DNA from: Brachionus plicatilis
Lineage: Eukaryota > Rotifera > Eurotatoria > Ploima > Brachionidae
Direction of reading: 5' to 3'
Assembly: GCA_010279815.1 (NCBI GenBank)
Contig: QEOQ01000508.1
Location: 906,254 to 970,253, forward strand
Length of the DNA: 64,000 nucleotides
The notes beneath the pieces are model-generated. The model searched no databases. It saw nothing but the letters and a program-made list of their open reading frames with translations, and was not told the origin of the DNA. A program made the position numbers and the translations under genes. Positions 22,939 through 33,187 of this stretch are shown in pieces (within the stretch, counting starts at the first letter, position 1; each line of letters starts with the position of its first letter).

Positions 22939-23670
22939 TCACCTTTTTCCATGAGATATGAAATTTTGAACGAATCCACAAGTACAAGCCATGTTGACAT
23001 AATCAATATCCGGCTTCCAAATATAATAACCATCTTTATCACATTCATCCTGTTTAGCTAAAACAGGAATAGGCTTGAGAACAGGTAAGCATCCATACAT
23101 ATTAATTGGCAAAATATTGTTTCCAATAAAATTACAATAACTACATGAACACTTAGCCTCGGCTCTGTAAGGAGGGAATCGGTCAAACCTAATGTTTAAT
23201 TTGTATTTCCAAGGACATATTGATCGTTTGTTAATAGTCGTTGTATTGCGTTCATTTATATTGCATTGACTATCATCAGTTTCCGTAAGATATTTCTCAT
23301 TTTTTGGAGGAGATTCTAATTTAACTAAAAGCTCTTCTTGCTTTCTAAAAAAAATTGAATACTCGGAATAGAGCAATTCCAAATATTCCTGATTGGGATT
23401 CAAACAGGACTTCGAATTGATTCGTTTCGGGTTAGTATTCAACAAATATTCAAATATGTTGTAAGCATTCGTTTTTTTCTTACTAATGGAATCGCCATAT
23501 TTGCTATTAAAGTGATTTAAAAAATCAAAATTTTGATCAAATCCATATGAGTCGATTTCTTTCTTGATTTCGCGAAAAATTAGCTGTTCATGACTTGAAT
23601 CAATTGGACTGCTTTTCAAAATAATAAAATGGCTAATTATATGTAAAATAACGTAATAGACTGAACACAT
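22939..23670 (-). CDS. IL17-like: Interleukin-17-like secreted cytokine, paralogue D
   Basis: 243-residue single-exon protein on the opposite strand to A-C. The N-terminus MCSVYYVILHIISHFIILKS is hydrophobic and signal-like. A long divergent propeptide-like region (20-130) precedes the conserved part: C136 in SQCNINERNTTTINKRSICP, CPW at 152-154, RFPPYRAEAK (164-173), C174-S-C176-x2-C179, C194 in GCLPVLKPIPVLAK, C210, YYIW (215-218) and C229-T-C231. It fits the invertebrate interleukin-17 consensus best of the four. NTT at 142-144 is a potential N-glycosylation site. It is convergent with paralogue C (2.0 kb between stops), indicating inversion during local duplication. Confidence 0.88.
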   Translation of the reverse strand: MCSVYYVILHIISHFIILKSSPIDSSHEQLIFREIKKEIDSYGFDQNFDFLNHFNSKYGDSISKKKTNAYNIFEYLLNTNPKRINSKSCLNPNQEYLELLYSEYSIFFRKQEELLVKLESPPKNEKYLTETDDSQCNINERNTTTINKRSICPWKYKLNIRFDRFPPYRAEAKCSCSYCNFIGNNILPINMYGCLPVLKPIPVLAKQDECDKDGYYIWKPDIDYVNMACTCGFVQNFISHGKR

Positions 23671-25398
23671 TTTTCAAAAAAATTGATAAAAATCATTTAA
23701 AGTAAAAAAATTTTCCTCTTTTATACTAATATAAACAATAAATTAAAAACAATAAAGCATTATTGGATGTTGTTTCTCTTTCTTTCATATTTTGAACGCC
23801 TTTTTTAAAGTTAAGATATTTTTTTAAGTGCACAGTATTGTGGCAGTTTTTAAACATTTTAATGTGGGAAGAAAATAAAAAATCGTTTGTCTCATTTTGT
23901 TTTTTTAATTAACATTCATCCTTTAGGATACAGGACGTTATGTGAATTTTTATTAGGGAAATTATTATTAGAAATTCATTTTAATATTTCAGCGTTATGA
24001 AAAAGACACCGATTTGAAATAAAATCTTTTGTTTAAAATATAAAAAAAAATAAAATAATAAGTCTTAGTTCAATAATAAGTTAAACTAACTTTTCTAATA
24101 AAGAATCGACAAATTTCAATATGATTACCATTGGAACATATGTTCTCAAACAATTTTCTTATTATTAAGATACGTAATTTATCAAAAAATAATCCAAATT
24201 CTTTTTATTAAATCTATGAATATTTAAATATATAAAAAAATATAAAATAATTTTTTATTATTTATTTTGATCGATCATTAGCTCATTCTGATAAAAAAAT
24301 ACAATAAAAATAATTAAAATTATTATTTTAATAATTATTAGGGTATCCATTTGCAATTAAGGACCTAAAAAATAGATTTGAATGAAAAAAAAATGTCCAA
24401 AAAATTTAAATGAAATTGAATGTCGAAAGTACAATTTCATTTCAATGTCATTTCATTTGATTTCATTCGAAGTGCCAAATTATTTCAATTTTTTGGACAT
24501 TTTATTTTTTACATAAATTTACGTAAAATGTTCGAAATTTACCAAATTTTACGTAAAATCTGATAAATTTACGTTTTTTTACTTTTGAAAATTTACGTAA
24601 ATTACCGTAATTTACTAAATCCGGAACATCACTGTAATAAAAAAATTAATCTAAATTTTTAAAAAGATTGGTCACAGTGACATTCATCTAATATTGTTTT
24701 CTAATAAGAAAAATTTTGTCACTTTTTTAACTTGATTTAAGAGCTAATACTAAATTTGATATAAGAGAAATTCATAAAAAATTGAACTTAAATATTTATT
24801 TTTTTGAAAAATGTGTAGAAACTATGATCATTTTATTAAAATGAAAAATCAAGGATAAATTTAGTTCGAGTAACCAAATATTGAATAAAATTCCCCAATT
24901 ATTAAAATTATACATAAAAAAATTAATCTACAATAAATCGATTAGAAATCCAAAATTTTTAACTTATTTACACTTTTTCTTAGAACATAGTTTTAATACA
25001 TTTTCATTTGTATTAAAAAATTTAAAACTAATTTAAGAAAAAGTAATTTTATAATAAATATAAATAAAAAATATATAAAAATCAAAATACACTTAAATTC
25101 TAATATTTTTATTCTTTAATTGACAAAAAATTCACTAAAACACTAATTTTTTCATAAACTTCGTGAACCAGACGTTTTATAAATATTTATTTTTTATATG
25201 TTTCTAGCGAATGCTCCTTCAGATTAAATAAAAATGGAATAAATTACATTATATAAAAATTGAAATAAATATTGACAGATTTTACATTTTCAAGTATTGA
25301 TATATTCTGAAAATTAAGAGAGAATGATAAGTAGGCAATTACAACATTACTTACATTTTTTAATTTTTACATCAATTAAAAAGTGTCAATAATAAAAA
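23671..25398. other. Non-coding; cluster of TTTACGTAAA palindromes
   Basis: No gene supported. At 24518-24527, 24548-24557 and 24592-24601 the 10-bp palindrome TTTACGTAAA occurs three times within 85 bp, with imperfect copies between. Nearby, 24393-24510 has inverted runs of ATGTCCAAAAAATTT and AATTTTTTGGACAT that could pair. A diverged copy of the GCTAATGCTCCTTCAG motif is at 25204-25230. Confidence 0.5.
25204..25230 (+). repeat. Short dispersed motif, diverged copy 3
   Basis: CTAGCGAATGCTCCTTCAGA is followed by TTAAATAAAAATGG, related to copies at 2613 and 17443. Confidence 0.4.
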
Positions 25399-25419
25399 AT
25401 GTGGATCCTTTGTCTTATA

Positions 25420-26330
25420 TTATTATTATTATTATTATTAAATATTTTTAAACCTGCAGCAAGCCAGTTGCTCCCGGAGCTGGTAACCAGCTATAGCAGA
25501 TTTGTTCGACTCCGATTATCTGGTTGGGTATCTGTTTTGTATTTCTCATACTCGACCTTGAATTGGTCAAGTAGTTTATTCCAAGATGAGTTGACTCTGT
25601 TTGGGAAGAAGGTATTTCTTGGTGTACAGTTTATCACAAATTGCTCATAAAAATTGTGTTTGGTGTCACGAATAGAGCCAGCTGGTCCTTCTTCCAGACT
25701 ATTTGGGGCTTTTCTGATAGGACATTACCATTTGATTCTATTAATGTTCTTGTTGTATTTGAAGAATTTTATCATGTCGAATCGATCGAATTTTTCTTCA
25801 ACACTTGGCAAATTTAAAACTTTGAGTCTTTCTTCGTAGCTTTTGTTTCTCAATTCGGGAACACTTTTGGTCTCTTCGAAGCGCTTTTTCAGTTTTTTTT
25901 ATGTCCTGTTTCTTGTGGGATCTCCACGCTGTGGCTGCGTATTAAATTAGAGGTCTAAAGTGGCGTTTGATTTCAGCGCTTCTGCCTTTGTTTTTTTACT
26001 CCAGCTCAGTTCATTGTTTATTTTGATATCGAGGTCGTTTTCTGAGTTGGTTTCACCTAAGTTAAAGCTTTTGTTTTCAGTTCTGAAAGAGTACTTGCGG
26101 GTGCAGTGAAATTTATTGTTACCTAGGTGCATTACCTTACACTTCTCAAAATTGAAACTCATTTTCCATGTCTCAGACAACTTAAGTAGCTCATTTAAGT
26201 CACATTGGAGTTCGTCTTGATCCTAATGGCTTCTTATCATGGCCATTAGTTTGCTATCGTCAGCAAATAGCTTGCATATGTGGTTCAGGCCGTCTGGTAG
26301 TTTATTTATGAAAATTATGAATTATTAATT
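25420..26330 (-). pseudogene. Decayed LINE reverse transcriptase, 3' part
   Basis: Read on the minus strand from about 26320 down: FINKLPDGLNHICKLFADDS (the FADD catalytic motif, intact), a stop, then QDELQCDLNELLKLSETWKM, SFNFEKCKVMHLGNN, DLDIKINNELSW and further down RPLIQYAATAWRS. These motifs in this order are the second half of a Jockey/CR1-type reverse transcriptase. Stops and shifts accumulate towards 25500. It ends near a (TAA)n run at 25415-25440, which on the element's strand is its expected simple-repeat tail. The 5' portion, including the endonuclease, is absent (5' truncation). Confidence 0.85.
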
Positions 26331-27468
26331 TTCATTTTAAAAAAAGAGTTAAAAAGTTAAAATATTGGATTCCTATTTTATTTAGGGTTCATAAGCTTTT
26401 TTATGTTTAATCTTAATAAATGGGTAATTTTTTTTAACAAAAGGTGAATAAATCAAAGATTTGAGATATTTTATTCAAATTTAGTGGCATCGTTTTTAAT
26501 CGCCCAAAATCAAGTCATTGTATTGACTATCAAAGAAAAAAATTTTGGAACTCATTTAGAATCGTATTTTGGAATGGTTATTTTGGCTTATGTGTATTTA
26601 ACTACTTGGGCTCTGTTGAGTTTGTAGAGCCAGTTTGATAAAAAGAATGTTTATAGATAAAAAATTCTGCACTGTCAAAAAATATTCAAAGATTTTTAAA
26701 AGTTCTTTTAAGTTTTCTTTTAATATTGTTAACAACATTTTTGTAGTGATACCACATTAGTCACAGATGCACGTCGATTTTGTTTGGGATTAATTGAAAA
26801 TTTTGTTATTCATTTAATGATAAATTTATGATAAATAGACAGTGTTTTGTAGTAATATTTGAATTTTTGAAGACATTGGATAAAGTGTCTTGAGATTTTT
26901 TAAAAATTATTTTTGAAGGATTTAAGCGATCAACTGCTTGTCCTATTATGCATTTCTCTTTTAAACGATTAAAGATTTATCGTTCAAACTTTATGGTAAT
27001 TTTTTAAAAATTGAAAATCTTTTAACTGAAGCAGCGACCGCTATCACAAACGGTCTTATAAAGGTTTTTGGAAATGTTAAAGGGGAATCGAATGAAGAAA
27101 AAATCAAAGGAATTGGTAAAGATATAAAACAGAAAATTGTTGATGATTTTAGACTCATTCAACTGCTTCAGAAAAAAATATTTTTGCTCTTATTTGATAT
27201 AATAATTGCTTCTTTTTTTTCTAATAAATAATAATAAATCTGCTTTTCGAATATATAAAAACTTCTTCTACAATAATTATTTTACTTTTAAATAATATCG
27301 ATATAGAGTTTGGCTTAAGTAAAAAAACAACTCAAGACTTTATCTTAAAAGAGACAAATTTTCACATTCATGTATCCTTTAAAAAAAGATTTTTATCTTC
27401 TTTTCTAGAACAATACAAGAATACATATAAATGTATTTTGAATAAATATTTATGAGATAATTGATTCA
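26331..27468. other. Mostly non-coding; one unexplained open stretch
   Basis: On the plus strand about 27007-27230 is open without an ATG near its head. It encodes TEAATAITNGLIKVFGNVKG, then EEKIKGIGKDIKQKIVDDF, ending in a hydrophobic run. The composition is protein-like but no family is recognised and there is no clear splice context. The remainder is simple A/T sequence. Confidence 0.3.
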
Positions 27469-28014
27469 CCACAAACAAAAAACTGTTACCCACAAAACTT
27501 TTCAACGCAACTTGTGTTGAAAAGTTCCATCTATTTTTCTTTTTTTCATCACAAAATTTTCAAAATTTAATCAAAAAAAACAAAAAAAACCCTAGTCATC
27601 TTCTTTTTCATTATAAAATTGTGGTTTTTGGCGATATATAAATCTAATCAACTATTTTTTCATATGTAACATCTTTTTTTGAGGTTTGTCAATTGACTCC
27701 CCGTCATTAAGCGAATTATCATGATTAATTACTTATTTACATTTTCGTTTACCTTTATCTTTTACCAAATATTCAAAATTAAGCTTTTTGTTTCTTAAAA
27801 GCATTCTTAATCTTTTAAAATTTTTGATAAGATAAATTTTTTTTTTGAATGATTCAAAAATTTCAAAAAAAAAGGGCGATGTAATTCAAAATGAATATTT
27901 CACAAAAATTTGTGTTATAAAGTTTTGCATTTTGTGTTTAACAGTTTCTTAATAATTTTTAATTTTTTGTGTTGAAAAGTTTTTGGGTGTGGGTAACAGT
28001 TTTTTTATTGTGGG
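27469..28014. mobile_element. About 546-bp inverted-repeat element, non-autonomous
   Basis: The left end CCACAAACAAAAAACTGTTA continues CCCACAAAACTTTTCAACGC. The right end in reverse complement is CCCACAATAAAAAAACTGTT continuing ACCCACACCCAAAAACTTTTCAACACAA. The two ends match over about 45 bp with small gaps. The left arm also contains its own hairpin (AACTTTTCAAC against GTTGAAAAGTT). The interior is non-coding. I could not define a target-site duplication. Confidence 0.65.
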
Positions 28015-29264
28015 TACTAGGTAGACCCATATATTTATGCATTATTTAATCAATTATTTTTCTAATTTTTTGTTCGAGAATACTATAAGAAAAAAAAAAT
28101 TCAAAAAATTTGCCAAATAAATTTATTTTAGAATATATATCAAAAGTAGAAAGAATGCAATAGAAAATAAAGAAAACACTTTTAAATTCACTTTAAAAAA
28201 GTTTAAAATGCTTAAAAAACCACAAAGCATACTCCTTTAATGCATTTATATAACTGAAGAATGTATATATTGTTTATAAAGAAAAATCAAAACATTTTTG
28301 GTTGAAACTAAAAGAATATTTTCAGTATAATTGGGGATCGAAAAAATTTGTGTTAAGTTTCTTGAATACATGAAGGAGCCAATTGAAAATATCACACTTG
28401 AAGTGACTTATTAAAAAAATTAGATACTAGATTTTATCCTTGAGACTCTTTTACTTAAAAATGTATTAACCGATCAATTTTTTCACTATTTTAGTATCAT
28501 TTTTAATTTAGTTAACATAATCCAAGCCTATTAAATTTCAAACATGGGATATGGTTTTACTATGAAGTGATAATTTTTAAATAATATAGTTTGAAAATAT
28601 TTATTAACAATACCACAATCAAAGAATCGGGATTTAAATTATTTTTTTGACAGGATGCATATCATTTGTAAAGCTATCAGGTTTTTATTTTTAATTTATA
28701 TTTAATATTTAAAAATAGATAAATTACAAAAATGATTTCGAAACGTTAGTAAATTTGATCTCACCTATTTTAACAGCTCCAATATTTTTAGAAATCCCTT
28801 TTTAAATTGAAATAAAATAAAACCTGTACTTGATATCCTTTTATGAGTTAAAAATTATGCAAACTCAAAAATGAAATTAATTTACAAATGAATAAGTTTT
28901 AATGAATTTAAATTATTTCTAAAAATACCCTTTCTTGACGCAGCGATGATTTATAGAAAAATAAATAGAATAGGATTGAAATTTTAAAATTCAAAAAGAA
29001 GTCAAAGACTGGTCCGGACATAAAAATTAAAGTCTTTGATTTTGGCTTTTTCTGTTTAATATCTTATTTTAGAAAAGTCTATTTCAGTTATGATTTGGAA
29101 AATTTTGATTAAGCAAAATATTGTTAGTCGAAGCTCAGTTTTTGAGTGAGCTCCTTCGTCCATTCAGGTGCAGTATTATACTCATTGGCCAAATTATTAT
29201 TCCATTGTTAACTAGGTCCATTAATTATTGAAATTAGATTAAATTAAATTATTAAATTTTTTTC
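28015..29264. other. Non-coding, AT-rich
   Basis: No supported coding region or repeat. A GC-richer snippet, GACTGGTCCGGACATAAAAA, lies near 29005. Confidence 0.45.
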
Positions 29265-29334
29265 AAAAAAAAAATTTCAAGTCAAGTCAAGTCATTTGAC
29301 ATGAATTTGACTTAATGACTTTTGAACAACTCTG
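29265..29334. mobile_element. Right-end fragment of the CAGAGTTGTT inverted-repeat family
   Basis: AAGTCAAGTCAAGTCATTTG leads to GACTTTTGAACAACTCTG, which ends at 29334 and is the reverse complement of the CAGAGTTGTTTAAAAGTC terminus seen at 3895. The opposite end was not found upstream. Confidence 0.5.
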
Positions 29335-31330
29335 TATTTTTTACAACCCAATTTAATTGATTTACACAATAGACAATAAATGCTTCAACAAAATTTTTTT
29401 TAGATGAGACTTAGTCTGAAAATAATGTTTTAACTACCGTTTTGAGCTGCCTGAAGCTTTTTTTAAAAATAATTAATAAATAACTGCTATCGTAATTTCG
29501 AATGATGTATGAAGTGAAAAAGTGAGTAAATATGATAGACGATGAGAGGTGGTAATGTAGTGGAAAAACAACAGTTTATTCTTCTTCAAATCCTAATAAA
29601 TGAAACGTAAAAAAAATATCTCAATTTGAGTGTTTTATTGCAATGTTTTGATTCTATTAGCCACCTGGCTTGATATCATGGATATTTGTACAAGGAAAAT
29701 TAAGAGGCGATAAGACTTGCACAAAAGTCAGAAAAAAATTCTATTCACTCAGTCAAAAAAATTTAAAAGACTTTTTAACGGCTTTTTAAAGAAACAATAA
29801 AAATTCTTTACTTTCGTTCTTTCTTGTAAAATAAAAGATTTTTTGAGGAAATCAAATAATTAAAATTAAAATAGAGAAAGTCTTCAATTTAATTTCTAAA
29901 AATCTTTAAAACGTATTATCGATAGACACTTTAAAGTCTTTGATTTCTTAGGATTATTTTTTGTTTATAATTTTTTTTGATTTTTGATCATTTGAACAGA
30001 AATATCGAAAAACTTTTTTTCTATAAGTTTAAAATTATTTTCGTGATTACCCCTCGGTGCAACTTTCAAACTTGCATCATTTATCAAGGTCTGCAAAACT
30101 CTGCAAATTTAGCAGAAATTAGGTTCAATGTGTTCATGCGCATTGCATTTTGCAGAGATTCTGCACATCATTAAAATTTCAGCAAAAAAAAAATTCAATT
30201 TTTTACCATTTTGTTCTGTTCTTTTGTACTGAACTTCACAAAACCAAATTTTTAAAAATATGTTACTGGAAGAATAAAAAAGATAATTGTTTAATAGTTT
30301 ATTGCGATAATATAATAAAAATATAAAGTAATATAATATAGGCAAATTGAAGTTTCAGATCAAATTTTAAGATCAAAACGACCATTTAAAATTTTAAAAC
30401 TTAATTTATCTAATGATTTTAATGATTTTTAAGAAATAAATACTAAACATTACTAGACATGTTATGTCTAATAATGTTTCATCGTCAAATTAACATCAAA
30501 ATAATTGATCTCTTATTTATTTAACAAAAACAATCAGTAATTTAAATAATTCAGGTTAAGTTAATTCACAAATTAAAATTTATAACTTTTATATCCATTC
30601 ATTCAAACTGAAATAATTTTATTTTTCTACTTTAATAAATTTTAAATTTTAAAACAGTTAATTTTTTTGTCTTTAAAAGTAAATTTTCATTAAAATCAAT
30701 TAAAATATTTACACCTTTTAAAGTTAAATAAAAAGGGACATTTTAAAATTTTGAATATGAAAATAAACTTGACATGACATGTCAAGTAATTGCTTTTGAA
30801 AAAATTTATTTTTTCTCTATTATTAAAAAAAATATTACAATTTCTATTTTGATCCTTTGATCTTGATCTCAAACTTCAATTTGCCATAATATAATGTCTT
30901 TTATAAGGGTTGAGTTCGCTTCTTATATATTGCGTTGACATCTGTATCTTGTTAGGCATGATGAATCTTCTAGAATAGAATTCCATTCTGATTCTTCTGA
31001 TAAGTTATTAAGAAATTTATTAATAGAAGGAATTATAATGTTAATTTAAAGTTGAATTATTTTTAATTTTTTTAATTTATCTATAAATTTAATTTTTTTT
31101 TTGATTTTTTGTCATTTTATGCTTCACGTTTTTTGGTTTCTTTATTATCTGGTGAAAGAATAAATTTAGCTGATGATAGGAAACTCTTCTCTAAAAATTG
31201 TATTAGAATATATCAAGTAAGCCATTTATAGTTTAAAGGTTATATCATTTAAATAAAATTTTATATCATCTTAATTTTTTTAAATAACACAAGTCAAAGC
31301 TTTTGCTTGACTTTTGATTAGTGGCTATAA
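29335..31330. other. Non-coding, AT-rich, with a dispersed repeat fragment
   Basis: TTCTGTTCTTTTGTACTGAA followed by CTTCACA at about 30213-30240 is closely matched at about 50846-50873 (CTCTGTTCTTTTGTAATGAA, TTTCACA), so part of 30050-30240 is a repeated element of unknown class. Nothing else is supported. Confidence 0.45.
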
Positions 31331-31516
31331 AAAAACTGCAGTCTATCAAGTGACAAAATATTGTCAAAAGAAGAAGATGAAGTGTTGTCAAAAAGACCAA
31401 GAATCGAATCACATCAGAACGAAGCGTTTGACAGCGATTCAAAATCATGCGAAAACTGTGGCAGTAAAATGACGAAAAGAAGATGGGCTTGTCCGAATAA
31501 ATGTGGTAAAAAATAA
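31331..31516 (+). pseudogene. C-terminal fragment of an unrecognised zinc-knuckle protein
   Basis: An open stretch with no ATG at its head, ending at a stop (31514-31516). It encodes an acidic/Ser stretch (DKILSKEEDEVLSKRPRIES) followed by CENCGSKMTKRRWACPNKCG, a C-x2-C-x10-C-x3-C zinc-ribbon-like pattern. Single compact ribbons of this kind occur in transposase-associated proteins, and the surrounding DNA is repeat-like, so a transposon remnant is likely. A spliced host exon cannot be excluded. Family not recognised. Confidence 0.35.
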
Positions 31517-33187
31517 TTTTTTTTAGTTTTTTTTAAATAAATTTTTTTGAATTTTTTGTGTGGTAAAAAAAATTTTTTGTGAAATAAAAAAAATTAATAA
31601 AGTTTTTTTTTAATAATTGTGTTTTTTTTAATAAATTGTGGTATGTAACTAAAAAATTGTGGCATCAAAAATGATTTCGCGTCTATCAAGCCTCCTAGAA
31701 AGTTTATATTGGGCTAAAAGAAAGCTCAAAGTCTTCGGTATTTTGGTCATCATTGGTTTTATTTAGTAAGTAACATATAAAAACTAATAAATTAATTTCT
31801 CATCTTCTTTTAAACAAATAAATAATCTTTCCAAAATATATATTTAATATCGATATTCTGACAATCTTAGAGTCAGAAATTTTAACTTTGTTTGATGTAT
31901 AACCATCGCAAGTTAAAAGCAAAATGCCTAAGTTTGATTCATATTTAAAAAGTTTAAAAATTATTTTAATACAAAATTATCATTAATAACGAAAATATTG
32001 ATTTATTCTTGCTTAAAAAGAATTAATAAGCCTGAATCAACGATTTTTCAATTTAGTCATGAAACTTTAAAAAATACTGAAAAAATGAAAATTGATTTTT
32101 TTAATAATTTAAATGCTTATTAATACAAATTGTTTATTAAAAGATAATTAAATAATTTATTAACAGTGAAATATTAATTTAAAACTGAAGCTAAAATCTC
32201 GGATTATTTTCAAAGAGTTCTATAGAATATACTATTTAAACGAATGGTCTGCTGGAGTTAATTTATTTTTTGAAAATTGAATATTTAAAATAAAAGATTT
32301 TCATGGCTTCCTTATCGCTTAATTAGTTAAAAAAATAATGTTTAATTAAATTGAATAAATTTCTGAATATTTAAGTCATTGTTATACTTTTGTATATTTA
32401 TTTTTTTTAATTTTTATTTTAACCCAAATTTTTATTTATTAAATTTAAAAAAACAAATAAACAACTGATCATTTTTTTGCTTATAAAATAACTAAGATTA
32501 AGTAAAACAATGAATTGATTTTTTTCTGACTCGATAGTGATCTAAACCAGCTCAAGAGCTCTGTTTAAAAAAAAATTTAATTGAAATTCCACAATTTTAA
32601 ATGTGTTGACTTAAAAATTAAAAATCCTATAATATATAAATAAGTAATAATTAACCCAATTTTTGAAACAAAAGTAACTCCAAATGGTTGACTAATAAAA
32701 AAAATAATGAATTGCTTTATTTTAAATAACTGCATTGGAAGACTAATCCATTTAAAAAATTACGGTTTCCTTTAAAAAGTATTAAAATATGCAATAAGCC
32801 AAATTGATCTCGATATTATTTTAAACGAATTCACTCCAACCAAAACACTCTTGAATCTAAAAAGCTAGCCACAACCTAAACAATTGAATGTACTCAGTTG
32901 TTTTTATTTGTCTTTTTGAGCACGACTTGTAGTCATGGCAATAATAGCTAGGAAAAAACAAATTTTAATAAAGGTCATTTTTCTGTTTTGAAAAAGAAAA
33001 AAAATTATCTTTAAATATTAAAAAAGTTTTTTTTCTTTCTCTAAAATCTATAATTCTATTTGCAGAAAAATTAGCTAATAAAAGGGTTCTCGGTCTCTTG
33101 TGTTTTTCTTTATTATTGTTATTTAGTCTAATATTACGCCCGAATCGGAATATGAAGAAATTTAATAATAACTAGGCAAATTTTACT
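31517..33187. other. Non-coding; upstream region of centriolin
   Basis: Starts with TTTTTTGTGTGGTAAAAA-type low-complexity repeats (31500-31670), then A/T-rich sequence up to the centriolin start. No promoter element is convincingly recognisable. Confidence 0.4.

Noticed and set aside
25399..25839. Two plus-strand open frames
   Set aside because: They are the antisense of the decayed LINE reverse transcriptase, whose motifs read clearly on the minus strand.
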